In this document: positions 54,140 through 63,168 of the stretch, piece by piece
Position numbering within the stretch: the stretch's first letter is position 1
Layout of the letters: the number at the start of each line of letters is the position of its first letter
Source of the DNA: Halopelagius longus
GTDB lineage: Archaea; Halobacteriota; Halobacteria; Halobacteriales; Haloferacaceae
Direction: 5' to 3'
Assembly (NCBI RefSeq): GCF_900100875.1
Contig: NZ_FNKQ01000004.1
Span: 186,001 to 250,000, forward strand
Length of the DNA: 64,000 nucleotides
Program-made: the position numbers and the translations under genes
The notes under the pieces: model-generated
Database searches by the model: none
What the model was told of the DNA's origin: nothing
What the model saw: the letters and a program-made list of their open reading frames with translations, nothing else

Positions 54140-55549
54140 TCAGAAGAACACCGCGAACACGCCGATCTGGAGGGGGACGAGAACGAGCAACGTCGCCACC
54201 GCGATAGCGGCGGACATCCGCGTCAGTTCGACGGTGTCGACGACGCCCATGCCGAGGATGGCGACGAGGACGGCCGACTGGTAGGGGAAGAAGTAGGTGT
54301 TGAGCGCCGCGGCTTCCATCATCGCCACGGGGACCAACGGGACGCCGGCGCTCTCCGCGAACGACGCGAGGACGGGCGTGAGGACGCTGGCGACGGCCAT
54401 CCCCTCCATGACGAGCGTGAGCAACTGGGCGATCAGAACGACGAACAGGAGGACGATCGGGAACGAGGCATCGCTGGGCAGGTACGACAGCAGTTCGCCG
54501 GCGGCGAGGTCGGTGAATCCGGTCCGCCGGAGGCCCTCGGCGACGGCGAAGATCGCACCCAAGAAAAACAGGATCGAGAAGTCGGCGTCGGCGACGGCTT
54601 CGGAGCCGACGACGCCGATTCGCGGGGCGAAGGCGAGGACGGCGACCGCGAGCGCGCCGAACAACGGGTGGAGGCCGTGGAGGGAGTCCGTCATCCAGAC
54701 GGCGACGCCCACCAGGAGGAACGCCAGCATGCGCAACTCGTCGGCCGACACCGTCACGACCTCCGTACGCTCGGGGGGAACGACGGCGTCCCGGTCGCGC
54801 GGCCGGTACAGGAGGTAGGCGACGGCGACGACGATCAGCACCCGGCCGACGCTCATCACGGGCGCGAGCCAGCGCAGCCACTCGGTCCACGAGATGGCCG
54901 GACCGCCGCTGGATTCGACCAGTCCCGTGACGATGATGTTCGGCAGGGCTCCGGTCAGGATACCCGAGGCACCGTAGAACGTAGCGAACAGGGGACCGAG
55001 AAAGAGGCCGACCTTCGGCCGTCGCTCGGTGAACAGGTCGCCCAGCGAGATCAGGATCGGTCCGAGGATGAGCACGCGGACGAGCGAGGAGGGAACGAGC
55101 ACAGCCAATCCGAGGCTGGCGACGCAGAGGCCGACCAGCAGGTAACGGTAGGCGACCACCGCGTCGGTCAGCACTCGGTCGGGCGTTCGGTTGCGGGCGA
55201 GCAGTTCCACCAGTTCCGCTAACCCACTCTGGCGGACGGCCCCGCCGATGAGGATGCCGACGACGACCAGCCACGTCGCCGGTTTCTGGAAGCCGGTCAG
55301 CGCCAGATCCGTCGAGAACGCGACCCCGATCAGACCGAGACAGACGAGCGCGGTGAACCACGGATCGACGGGCGACCCGATCCACAGCGCGACGCAGAAC
55401 ACGGTGATAGCCAGCATGAGCGTCGCGTCGGCCGCAAGCGGGGCGAACTCGAACACCCCCACCGCGGCCAGCAACCCCGCAGGCAGTGACAGCCACGCGG
55501 GATCGACATCCGGCAGGTCGACTTCGATCTCACGTATACCGTCTGACAT
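54140..55549 (-). CDS. SLC13/DASS-type anion transporter (Na+/dicarboxylate or sulfate)
   Basis: 469 residues with 11 to 13 hydrophobic segments. Two inverted-repeat halves are visible, with motif-like LTGALPNIIVTG and MEAAALNTYFFPYQSA, the SNT-type loops of DASS/CitT transporters. It would move a divalent anion such as malate, succinate or sulfate with sodium. With 2-oxoglutarate and malic enzyme in the window a dicarboxylate role is attractive but unproven. An inverted repeat lies 27 bases upstream of the start. Confidence 0.85.
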   Translation of the reverse strand: MSDGIREIEVDLPDVDPAWLSLPAGLLAAVGVFEFAPLAADATLMLAITVFCVALWIGSPVDPWFTALVCLGLIGVAFSTDLALTGFQKPATWLVVVGILIGGAVRQSGLAELVELLARNRTPDRVLTDAVVAYRYLLVGLCVASLGLAVLVPSSLVRVLILGPILISLGDLFTERRPKVGLFLGPLFATFYGASGILTGALPNIIVTGLVESSGGPAISWTEWLRWLAPVMSVGRVLIVVAVAYLLYRPRDRDAVVPPERTEVVTVSADELRMLAFLLVGVAVWMTDSLHGLHPLFGALAVAVLAFAPRIGVVGSEAVADADFSILFFLGAIFAVAEGLRRTGFTDLAAGELLSYLPSDASFPIVLLFVVLIAQLLTLVMEGMAVASVLTPVLASFAESAGVPLVPVAMMEAAALNTYFFPYQSAVLVAILGMGVVDTVELTRMSAAIAVATLLVLVPLQIGVFAVFF

Positions 55550-56128
55550 CGTCGGAGGGTGACCGTCCGACCGTAATCACTCTGTCGGAGTGATGATTCC
55601 GGGAATCTTCGTCACCCCGAGCCAATTTCCGACAGCGAACGGACGAGACGGACTCTCAGGGTCGTATCCGTCCACACGTCCGACGGTGGACCGACGAGTG
55701 TACCGGGTACATCGAGCTACTTTTGTATGATTATATATGTGTGGACGTTGGCTATATCCATAATGTTCTTATATTAATTTCATATAGATCTTGTTCCCAG
55801 TTATCTGAACGAGATCTCGTGAGAACATCGACAAACCAGATTCTTCTCCGTGAGATGCTCATCTCTTCAACACACGTCCCGAAGATAGAGCGATGACGGC
55901 CGATGAGTTGAGTTGGAGGGAGAGATCCGAAAATCCGCCGACAGATCGCCGTTATTCCGGAACGGCCTACGTGATCGTGAGAACGAATTTAGGGTCGTCT
56001 CACTACGGTTAGTCGTAATTAATTAGACTAACGACGCGGAAGAGGCGGCCGATGAAACGGTGGTCCGGAAGGACCGGGGCGGGGTCGGACATCCTTCGAC
56101 ACGGTAGCCAGATACTGTACGTTATCGC
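55550..56128. other. AT-rich non-coding stretch
   Basis: About 580 bases without a gene. 55720-55800 is strongly AT-rich (atgattatatatg and related). A perfect inverted repeat GTTAGTC...GACTAAC with an 11-base AT-rich spacer lies at 56008-56032. It could be an att-like or regulatory site, but nothing else supports that. Confidence 0.45.
55576..55594. promoter_or_regulatory. Inverted repeat upstream of the SLC13 gene
   Basis: ATCACTC-TGTCG-GAGTGAT, perfect 7-base arms, lies 27 bases before the minus-strand start at 55549. A regulator bound here would sit on the promoter. Confidence 0.4.
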
Positions 56129-56746
56129 CTAGCAGGTCACTCTCGCGATTCGTCCGTCTCGGAGCCACGTCTCGTACGCCCCAGTGAGATTCCGAGAGTC
56201 GCGTAGTCGCAGGAACGTGTGCGGGAACGCGCCGGGAAGCATCACGTCCAAGGTGTACACCGGAGCATCCTCCAATCCTCCGTCTTCCCGTCGCGGACGG
56301 ACGAGGGGAGGAAACTCACTGCCGAAGGAGGGTGCGTGACCCGCTTGGTGAACCCGGAGAACGCGCGGCGCGTTCGGACAGACGTACACCTCGTCACCGA
56401 GAGTGTACCCCCGAAGGAACCGTGTGCCTATCCAGACGCGAAGCCCTCTGAGGAACGACCCCGACCGAACGTCGCGTTCGGGGCTACCGCCGGCCCCGTG
56501 GTGGGCGTCGAAGGCCTTGAGATAGCGGTACCAATCGAGTTCGTACTCCACGAGCGTTGCGTCGGAGATGTCCTCCGCTGGCGGCGCGGAACCTGCGTTC
56601 CCCGATTCTGCCGACGAGGTCAGTCGGTGCCAGACCGAGAGAAGGGCAATCGCGGAGAGACCGACGGCGAGAGCGCCGACGGTGCGAGAGAGGTCGCGCA
56701 GAACCCCGCGGCGAACGCTCGATTTACACGGCCTAGGTGGGGACAT
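56129..56746 (-). CDS. Membrane-anchored hypothetical protein
   Basis: 205 residues. A short, basic N-terminus is followed by one hydrophobic helix (TVGALAVGLSAIALLSVW, residues ~23-40), then an Ala/Ser-rich linker and an external domain with DWYRYLKAFDAHHGAGGS, RVWIGTRFLRGYTLGDEVYV and HTFLRLRDSRNLTGAY. Tyr- and Trp-rich. I do not recognise a family. The frame is open further upstream, but the ATG at 56746 precedes the only plausible anchor. It is divergent from the formyltransferase gene. Confidence 0.6.
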   Translation of the reverse strand: MSPPRPCKSSVRRGVLRDLSRTVGALAVGLSAIALLSVWHRLTSSAESGNAGSAPPAEDISDATLVEYELDWYRYLKAFDAHHGAGGSPERDVRSGSFLRGLRVWIGTRFLRGYTLGDEVYVCPNAPRVLRVHQAGHAPSFGSEFPPLVRPRREDGGLEDAPVYTLDVMLPGAFPHTFLRLRDSRNLTGAYETWLRDGRIARVTC

Positions 56747-56828
56747 GAACGCGAACTCCTCGTACGGTGGAATAGGTTTTGTGTTACTCGAGCGAAAATC
56801 TTTCTTGCCGAGTTCACCTAGTTCGGCC

Positions 56829-57602
56829 GTGCAGGTCGTCCTATTCACGAGCGAGGAACCCCTGTATCTCCCCCAGTACATCGAGCCGATTCTCGACGCG
56901 CACGCCGCCGACGTGGACCGTCTCGTAATCGCGCCGTTCGACGCACCGCTCTCACGACAAGTTCGGGAACAGTTCGGCATGTACGGGCCCCGAGCGGGTT
57001 TCCGAATGGCAGTCCGCTATCTTCGCGGGCACGCCCTCGATGCGCTGGGCCGCCATCTCGGTATACAGATAGGTGGATACCACTCCGTCGCCGCAGTTGC
57101 TCGGGCACACGGAGTACCCGTCGAGCGTGTAGCCGACGTGTCGAACCCCGCGTTTATCGAGCGTATGCGGGCACTCGACCCCGACGTGATTCTCTCGGTC
57201 GTCGCCGGCCAACGTCTGCCGCCCGAACTAATCGACCGTTCGAACGACGCGATCAACTTACACGGTTCGTTGCTCCCGAAGTATCGCGGCCGAGCGACGG
57301 CGTTCTGGCCCCTCTACTACGGCGACGATCGCACGGGCGTCACCGCCCACCGGATGACCGAGCAGTTCGACGCCGGACCCGTTATCGCACGGCGTGCGTT
57401 CTCCATCGAACCCACGGACACGGTCGACTCGGTGTACCGGAAGTTGTCGGCGACGGGCGCGTCCCTCGCAGTCGATCTCCTCGACAGCTATCCGGACCTC
57501 CCTGAGGCGTCACCGAACGAGACGACTGCCGACGACTATCACAGCCTTCCCGGACCCGATGAACGACGGCGATTCCGGAACCGAGGAAACGAGTTCCTCT
57601 GA
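56829..57602 (+). CDS. Formyltransferase-family protein (Fmt/sugar N-formyltransferase-like)
   Basis: 257 residues starting GTG (QVVLFTSEEPLYLP). The Rossmann-like formyltransferase fold carries the loop INLHGSLLPKYRGRATAFW (Asn, His and the SLLP loop of N10-formyltetrahydrofolate enzymes) and DAGPVIARRAF with the catalytic Asp equivalent. It is short for methionyl-tRNA formyltransferase (about 300 residues, with a C-terminal domain). Archaea do not formylate initiator tRNA, so a sugar- or amine-formylating role is more likely. An in-frame ATG at 56745 is less likely. Confidence 0.8.
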   Translation: MQVVLFTSEEPLYLPQYIEPILDAHAADVDRLVIAPFDAPLSRQVREQFGMYGPRAGFRMAVRYLRGHALDALGRHLGIQIGGYHSVAAVARAHGVPVERVADVSNPAFIERMRALDPDVILSVVAGQRLPPELIDRSNDAINLHGSLLPKYRGRATAFWPLYYGDDRTGVTAHRMTEQFDAGPVIARRAFSIEPTDTVDSVYRKLSATGASLAVDLLDSYPDLPEASPNETTADDYHSLPGPDERRRFRNRGNEFL

Positions 57603-57749
57603 TCCGGTCACTCCCCGTCTTGCTGAGCACTCCGAACGCGAGCGTGGGCGTCGACGGCGAGGCTTCGAGACATCGTTCGCCGAGGACGCGGTAACCCGTC
57701 CGTTAGCAGTCGTTGGTAGTACGGTTTCTCGATTCGGCGAGATCTGGAA

Positions 57750-58217
57750 TCAGTTCCCGAGGAATCGGTTCAGCTCGCTAAACTCGTCGGGCGACAGGAT
57801 GACCTCGGTATCGAACGCATCGAACCCCTCGAAGTCGTCGTCGATCGTCAACACAGTGTTCGCCCCTTCGTCGATCGCTACTTGAGCGTAGTACCCGTCC
57901 CAACCACCGACGTTTGCTTCACTCACCCGAGAAAATCCGCCCCGAACGACGTCTTCGGGCATCCCGTCGTACCACCGGATTCGCTTCGCGTCCATAAAAT
58001 TCTGGAGCAGTCGAGACGCGTCAGCGTTCGAACGACCGTAGTACGTCGTCAGGACGGTATGCGCTCCGAACAGCGCGGGATACGGAACAACGGCATCTAT
58101 CTCGCCGGCGATGGCATCTCGGACGTACGAGAGCGCAGAATCACGAACCGGGGCCGTCGTGTGTGCGAGAGCGATCACTCCGACATCGAAAAGATACGGA
58201 CCACCGTCGTTACTCAT
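57750..58217 (-). CDS. PIN-domain protein, probable toxin (VapC-like)
   Basis: 155 residues. PIN ribonuclease fold: first Asp in YLFDVGVIALAH, third in GWDGYYAQVA, fourth in LTIDDDFEGFD. The second acidic residue, normally Glu in the 'PALxE' position, appears replaced (PYPALFGAHTVL), so activity may rely on a different residue. It overlaps the upstream AbrB gene by 8 bases, as toxin-antitoxin pairs do. Confidence 0.8.
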   Translation of the reverse strand: MSNDGGPYLFDVGVIALAHTTAPVRDSALSYVRDAIAGEIDAVVPYPALFGAHTVLTTYYGRSNADASRLLQNFMDAKRIRWYDGMPEDVVRGGFSRVSEANVGGWDGYYAQVAIDEGANTVLTIDDDFEGFDAFDTEVILSPDEFSELNRFLGN

Positions 58218-58494
58218 CGCTGTTTTTCTCCGCCCCTCTTCGAACAGCATCTCTGTGTTTTCGGGCGATTGGGTCGGGTGCTTCGGTGAGCGGCGTCGTC
58301 TCCCCTCGCTCCGAAGACGTCTCAGCAACGAGTTGCTCCATCCGTTCGAGAACTTCGTCGGGGTCGTCTTCCGGTTCGACGACTGCTTTCCCGTCTTCCT
58401 CGCGGATGTCTACCTCTGTACCCGGAGTGATACCGAGACGCTCTCGCACCTCCTTCGGGAGAACGATTCGCCCTTTGGAATCCACCTTGGTCAT
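58210..58494 (-). CDS. AbrB/MazE-type DNA-binding protein, probable antitoxin (VapB-like)
   Basis: 94 residues. The N-terminus TKVDSKGRIVLPKEVRERLG with TPGTEVDI is a swapped-hairpin AbrB domain. The acidic C-terminal half (EPEDDPDEVLERMEQLVAET) probably grips the partner PIN protein. I chose the ATG at 58494, since the frame extends further with non-family residues. A perfect inverted repeat sits just upstream. Confidence 0.82.
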   Translation of the reverse strand: MTKVDSKGRIVLPKEVRERLGITPGTEVDIREEDGKAVVEPEDDPDEVLERMEQLVAETSSERGETTPLTEAPDPIARKHRDAVRRGAEKNSDE

Positions 58495-58495
58495 A

Positions 58496-58514
58496 TTCCC
58501 ACTTAGCGTGGGAA
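58496..58514. promoter_or_regulatory. Inverted repeat at the start of the AbrB-PIN pair
   Basis: TTCCCAC-TTAGC-GTGGGAA, perfect 7-base arms with 5-base spacer, is two bases upstream of the antitoxin ATG. This is the expected place for an autoregulatory operator. Confidence 0.55.
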
Positions 58515-58633
58515 CGAGCATATTCGTTTTGATTAGAACGCTGATTCCATTCCTCGATCTATAGTCGATACGGACCGGACCCATGTGATCGTGTGTCAGA
58601 ACTACTTTGCAACGAGGCTCCGTAGACGATGCT

Positions 58634-58921
58634 ATGGTTGCGACGCGACGCTTAGTGATCGACGTATTGAAACCGTACGAACCGCCGACGCTCGCCTTTA
58701 CCCAGCAGGTCGCAGAGGCAGACAGCGTTGCCGGCGTCAACGCGACGCTCATCGAACTCGACAAGAAGGTCCAGAATCTGAAACTCACCATCGAGGGCGA
58801 AGCGATCGACTACGACGCTGTCGAGGCCATCGTCGAGGACCTCGGTGGGACGATTCATTCGGTCGACCAGGTCGCGTGCGGAGAGTACATCGTCGAAGAT
58901 GCACCGACTCCCCAAGACTGA
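58634..58921 (+). CDS. DUF211 family protein
   Basis: 95 residues with the archaeal DUF211 pattern: RRLVIDVLKPYEP, VAGVNATLIELDKKVQNLKLTIEG and VEDLGGTIHSVDQV. It is a small ferredoxin-like fold of unknown biochemical role, often placed beside membrane proteins. It overlaps the next gene by one base (TGATG), so the two are translated together. Confidence 0.87.
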   Translation: MVATRRLVIDVLKPYEPPTLAFTQQVAEADSVAGVNATLIELDKKVQNLKLTIEGEAIDYDAVEAIVEDLGGTIHSVDQVACGEYIVEDAPTPQD

Positions 58922-59508
58922 TGGGCGCGAAACCCGACTCGGAGTCGCTTTCCGAACGAATCGGGCTCGACAAGATCGGGCCGATCGCGCGGCGGTACTT
59001 CGTCTCCAACGGCTTCGACGGCGCACTGACTGGCGTCGGGGTCACCGTCGGCGCGTATCTCTCGGGGGTACCGGACGGGTTCACCGTCATCAAGATCGGT
59101 CTCGGCGGTGCCGTCGGTCTCACGACCTCCGGCGTCTGGAGCGTTTGGGAGATCGAACGCGCCGAGATGCGCGCTGAAATCCACGATATCGAAGATGCGA
59201 TGCTCACCGATCTGAGCGAGACGAAGATCGAACGCGACAAAACCAGCACGCAGGTCGTCAACGCGCTTATGAGCGGACTCGGACCGTTGTTTGGCCTCGT
59301 GTTACCGCTCACTCCGTTTCTGTTCGAAGGGGCGCTCCTCTCGTTGTTCGAGGCCACCGTCCTCTCGGTGGCCGTCGCGGTCGGTGTGCTGTTCGCCTTC
59401 GGGGCCTACATGGCGTCGATCTCTCGCCAGCGGTGGTACGTCGCCGGAATCCGGATGGGACTCGCCGGTCTCGTCGTCGCAATCATCAGTATCTTCCTTC
59501 CCGGATAG
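58921..59508 (+). CDS. VIT1/CCC1-like membrane protein (TIGR00267-like)
   Basis: 195 residues. Two membrane spans (GFDGALTGVGVTVGAYLSG; IKIGLGGAVGLTTSGVWSVW), a charged cytoplasmic middle with EMRAEIHDIEDAMLTDLSETKIERDK, then three more spans (PLFGLVLPLTPFLFEGALLSL onward). The layout is that of the VIT1/CCC1 iron/manganese transporters. Coupled to DUF211 by overlap. Confidence 0.78.
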   Translation: MGAKPDSESLSERIGLDKIGPIARRYFVSNGFDGALTGVGVTVGAYLSGVPDGFTVIKIGLGGAVGLTTSGVWSVWEIERAEMRAEIHDIEDAMLTDLSETKIERDKTSTQVVNALMSGLGPLFGLVLPLTPFLFEGALLSLFEATVLSVAVAVGVLFAFGAYMASISRQRWYVAGIRMGLAGLVVAIISIFLPG

Positions 59509-59743
59509 AGTGCGTTCTCTTCTCCGTTTTCGAATGTCGAGCGCTCCGGTCGCGGCCGATTGCGGAGTCTCACAAACGCGGCGTTCAGAGGTCCAGTACT
59601 CGCTCTCGCGAACTATGGATGGGGGAATTCGCCGTTCGCGTCGATATACTAAACTGCATTCAGAAGGCGTACCGGCCACACCGTATTCTCGGGCTTGGTG
59701 TTATGACGGAAAGTAAATTACCTCTATCTGCCATCTTCGCAGC

Positions 59744-59914
59744 ATGGAACGCAGACTACTCAATACAATCTTCGGGATAGCGATGGTGGTGGTAGGGTTG
59801 GTGCAGGCGGCTCTCTTTGCCAAGCAAAGCCAATGGGTACCTACCGGTTTGGGCATATTCTACTCGCTACTCGGTATCGTTTATCTCTGGACCGAGGTGT
59901 ACACTGCTGACTAA
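59744..59914 (+). CDS. Small two-span membrane protein
   Basis: 56 residues beginning MERRLLNTIFGIAMVVVG. Two hydrophobic segments (IFGIAMVVVGLVQAALFA and GLGIFYSLLGIVYLW) with a short linker. A TATA-like aagtaaatta lies about 27 bases before the ATG. Function unknown. Confidence 0.6.
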   Translation: MERRLLNTIFGIAMVVVGLVQAALFAKQSQWVPTGLGIFYSLLGIVYLWTEVYTAD

Positions 59915-60037
59915 CACCGTTTGCGAGCTTACTCTGCTGAGTACACCCTCTCCATTCAACACGCTGATTTCGATAAATATGGTGAGATCAACTCCCAGTG
60001 TCGGTATGATGGCTGTTCCGCCGTCGATGCAGTATCG

Positions 60038-61471
60038 TTAGTCCGCGTGTTCCGTCTGGCTCGTCCCGTTTCCTATCGCGGTCCGAACGTTCGAGGCGCT
60101 TCGTTCGAGGAGTTCGCGAACGCTGTCGCGACGCTTGACGAACAGTCCGACGCCGAGAACGGCGTAGACGACGGTGTAGGCGTAGAGGATAGAGATGCTG
60201 ATCGTCGTCGTAGTCGGTTCGGTGTAGGTCTGAATCACGTAGAACTCCGCGAGAACCTGTGTCGCAAACAGGACGAGTAGTACAGCGGCCTCACGCATAC
60301 TAATCTCGAAGTTCGTCAGGAGAGCGATCGCAAAGAGGCTCTGGGCGGCGGTGATCCAGATTTCCGCCGCCTGTTTCGGATCGAACGAGAGCGTTCCGAT
60401 AGCACCGGCCGAGATAGAGTAGACGACAGCGAGCGTGCCGATGAGCAACGTCCACTGATTGAGCTTCGAGGAGATGAGAGCGTTGAAGCCAGCGGTCGAG
60501 CGGGCTTTGTTGACGAGGTAGGCGACGACGATAAGCTCGGGACTCTCCGAGGCGAGCGGTGCGAGCCACTGAATCATGAAGAACTCGGGGATGCCGTACT
60601 GAAGCCCCAACTGTTCTAGCCCCTCGGCGAACGGGTGGACCGCAGTGAAGATTATCACGCCCGAAAATACGAACCCGAAGATGATGACCGCGATGCGCCG
60701 CCCTTTCGGATACTGGTGGAAGTAGGCGGGGACACCGATGTGTTCCTCGGACGCACCGGCGTCACCCCGGATCACGACGACGATATATAGCAGGAACAGT
60801 CCGACGAGAAAGAGCGTATCGACCGGCCCGATACCGCCACTGAGCGGGATGACGAAGGCGTAGGCGGTCGCGACGAGTAAGAACGCGATCTCGGTCGCGA
60901 TGTCCCGGTCGAGACTGACCGCATCCGCGAGAAATCCTGAGCGGTAGTCGACCGCTGCGTCGCCAGTGCGCTTTGCGCGGTAGACCGTGAACAGTGCGAT
61001 ACCCGACCACCCGAGGCCGATGAGAATTCGGTTCGCACCGGTCATGTTGGCCACCGCGAGGTTGGCGGCCTCACTAGATCCGGCACCGGCCTGCCACGCG
61101 TAGAGGGCGTCGACGGCGTACTCGGGTGCCACCGCAAGCACCGCAAGCACCGCGATGGCGAACGCCTGCGGGACGTCTTTTTCGGCGGTCTCGGCCGCCC
61201 ACGCCAGCAGGAACGCTGCACCCACGATTGCGAGCCCACCGACGAGGACGGCCATCCCGGGCGTAATATTCTCGCCCGGATGTACGGTTCCGTACCCACC
61301 GGACGAGACGAACGTCCCGATCCACGGCACTGTCAATACTAGCGCGACGGCAACCGCGACGAGCGGATGGCGAAACCGATTGAGCACTAGTTCGATAACG
61401 GTCCGAGAGATACCTACCTCTTGTGCCCAAATAGTCGTCTCTCTGGGTCCGAGCGTCCCCTCTAGATACAA
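60038..61471 (-). CDS. Sodium/calcium exchanger family membrane protein (CaCA)
   Basis: 477 residues, about 11 to 12 spans, two halves. The alpha-repeat acidic motifs are VAPEYAVDALYAW (around residue 113) and ASESPELIVVAYL (around residue 305), resembling the GSSxPE/EASxPE sites of cation antiporters. It would exchange Ca2+ or another divalent cation for Na+ or H+. The first ~25 residues (with WAQEVGISRTV) look untypical, so the true start may be an internal GTG near LNRFRHPL. Confidence 0.85.
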   Translation of the reverse strand: MYLEGTLGPRETTIWAQEVGISRTVIELVLNRFRHPLVAVAVALVLTVPWIGTFVSSGGYGTVHPGENITPGMAVLVGGLAIVGAAFLLAWAAETAEKDVPQAFAIAVLAVLAVAPEYAVDALYAWQAGAGSSEAANLAVANMTGANRILIGLGWSGIALFTVYRAKRTGDAAVDYRSGFLADAVSLDRDIATEIAFLLVATAYAFVIPLSGGIGPVDTLFLVGLFLLYIVVVIRGDAGASEEHIGVPAYFHQYPKGRRIAVIIFGFVFSGVIIFTAVHPFAEGLEQLGLQYGIPEFFMIQWLAPLASESPELIVVAYLVNKARSTAGFNALISSKLNQWTLLIGTLAVVYSISAGAIGTLSFDPKQAAEIWITAAQSLFAIALLTNFEISMREAAVLLVLFATQVLAEFYVIQTYTEPTTTTISISILYAYTVVYAVLGVGLFVKRRDSVRELLERSASNVRTAIGNGTSQTEHAD

Positions 61472-61764
61472 CCTCCAACGTGTCTCCAGTTGTTTCCTCT
61501 CTTCGGGAGCTCCTATCTCGTGATGGATTCAAACTGCTGCGTAGCGGTTCGTGCAGCGTCACTGAGGCGAATATCCGAGGCCTCCGTGGTTGTTTCCGCT
61601 GTTCGACACGGCACGGTTGAGGCCTCCCGAGGAGTTCATCAGAATTGGATCACCAGTTGCCGATAGATGCGGAATCCGATGCGAATCCGAGATACGGAGT
61701 ACGTGGGCTTTAAATACGACAGCTCACCAATACGTTCTAATCAGAAGGTAGAGATAACCTAGAT

Positions 61765-62643
61765 ATGTCCACCCCGGATGGACCCTCCACAAAGAATCAG
61801 GCGTTAGTGGCTGCGCTTCAGTGGGGTCTGGTTCAGCTGTTCGTCCTCGATACACTCGGACGACTCCTCCAAAACTATTACCGCGCGACGACGGACGCGT
61901 TCTTTCCACCCGATTGGGTGGCATCGATTCAGTTTGCCGCCCCGCTAGGCCTCCTCGTCGGCGGTATCGGCGGCTATCGGTGGGTAACGAGCGGTCAACT
62001 CGCGACGTCGGCGTCGGCGCACCGCAAGCGTGTGGTCTTCGTCGGGTCGCTCCTTGCAGGCTGGACACTCGCTATCGTCCCGACACTGGCGTTTCAGTGG
62101 TTCCTCGGAGATCAGCTGTTCTCGATCCCGTATTTCGTCCTTCCGACCCTCACGGCGGTCGCGGTCTTCGTCGGCTCGCACCTACTCGCCTATCGCGTCG
62201 ACTCGGAATCGTATCGCCGCCACCGGACCCGACTCCTCGGCGCGGTCAAAGGCGCGTTTGCGGGGCTGATGATCGGAATGATCGGGTTCGTCGCGTACGC
62301 TGGCTATCTCGCTGCGACTCGAACTACCTATAGTCTCAGCGGCGGCCCCGGAATCGTCGTGGTCGTGGGCCTCAGTGCAATCGCCGGCTACGTGTTGACC
62401 GATACGGAACGGAGCGGAGACCGGTCTGCAGAATTTATCGTCCTCTTGATCCTGTTCGTTCTCGCGTTCAGTCTCGTGACGACCCTCAGTATGGTCGTAC
62501 TCAAAGTCGTCGGGGTGCCTCTCCTCGGACTCGCTTCGTCGTTCGTCTGGCCCCTCATCCCGCTCGTCTTAGCGCTCACAGCGGCCGGGTACTTGACGTA
62601 CGGAGTCCAGACGACGTTCTATCGACGATTCGTCGGTCGGTAA
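61765..62643 (+). CDS. Multi-span membrane protein of unknown function
   Basis: 292 residues with seven to eight hydrophobic segments (for example IQFAAPLGLLVGGIGGY, VVFVGSLLAGWTLAIVP, FAGLMIGMIGFVAYAGYL, VVVVGLSAIAGYVL, IVLLILFVLAFSLV). No family recognised. The C-terminus ends in a basic tail (YRRFVGR). The neighbour upstream is the CaCA exchanger on the other strand. Confidence 0.65.
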   Translation: MSTPDGPSTKNQALVAALQWGLVQLFVLDTLGRLLQNYYRATTDAFFPPDWVASIQFAAPLGLLVGGIGGYRWVTSGQLATSASAHRKRVVFVGSLLAGWTLAIVPTLAFQWFLGDQLFSIPYFVLPTLTAVAVFVGSHLLAYRVDSESYRRHRTRLLGAVKGAFAGLMIGMIGFVAYAGYLAATRTTYSLSGGPGIVVVVGLSAIAGYVLTDTERSGDRSAEFIVLLILFVLAFSLVTTLSMVVLKVVGVPLLGLASSFVWPLIPLVLALTAAGYLTYGVQTTFYRRFVGR

Positions 62644-63168
62644 TCGGTGTCTAGACAGCGGCGTTGTCGAGATCGATGGTCCGTGATACGTGTCGGAGAG
62701 CTGTGTGATATATTGTGCGTATCGCTCACGCGATCGTCCCGGTCTGGGCGATGCGCGCAACGTTTTATAATCTAGTTGATGTTTGTTCGCCCAACCCCTC
62801 AGAACGGGAGAGAACGAGACTCACAACCACCGTAACGCTAATTGTCGAGCCCGCGGCGAGCAGTCCCGTTGGATCAGGAACGAACAGCGGTCCAAAGAAA
62901 CGCTCCGCGAAGATTCCACCCAGGAGACGGAGCGCTGTATGGATTGTCCGACGAGCCACGATCTGAGAACTGTACTACCGACTATGTGTCTTCCATTTGG
63001 AGTGTAACGTGTGGTAAAAGAACGACCAGAGTGGACTTGCACTATTTATTCAATACAGAATCCAGTTTCCTCTGTGTTTACTACTGCTACGGCTACCGCG
63101 ATGTCCGCTCAGCGGGGTCGGAAACGTATCGGAACACCCAACAGTCATAACCGTATAGAGGTGTCTGA
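62644..63168. other. AT-richer non-coding stretch
   Basis: No gene is supported. Several short frames exist on both strands but they are Arg/Ser-rich or out of context. A TATA-like ccgtatag at about 63150 precedes the propeller gene at 63169. Confidence 0.45.
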
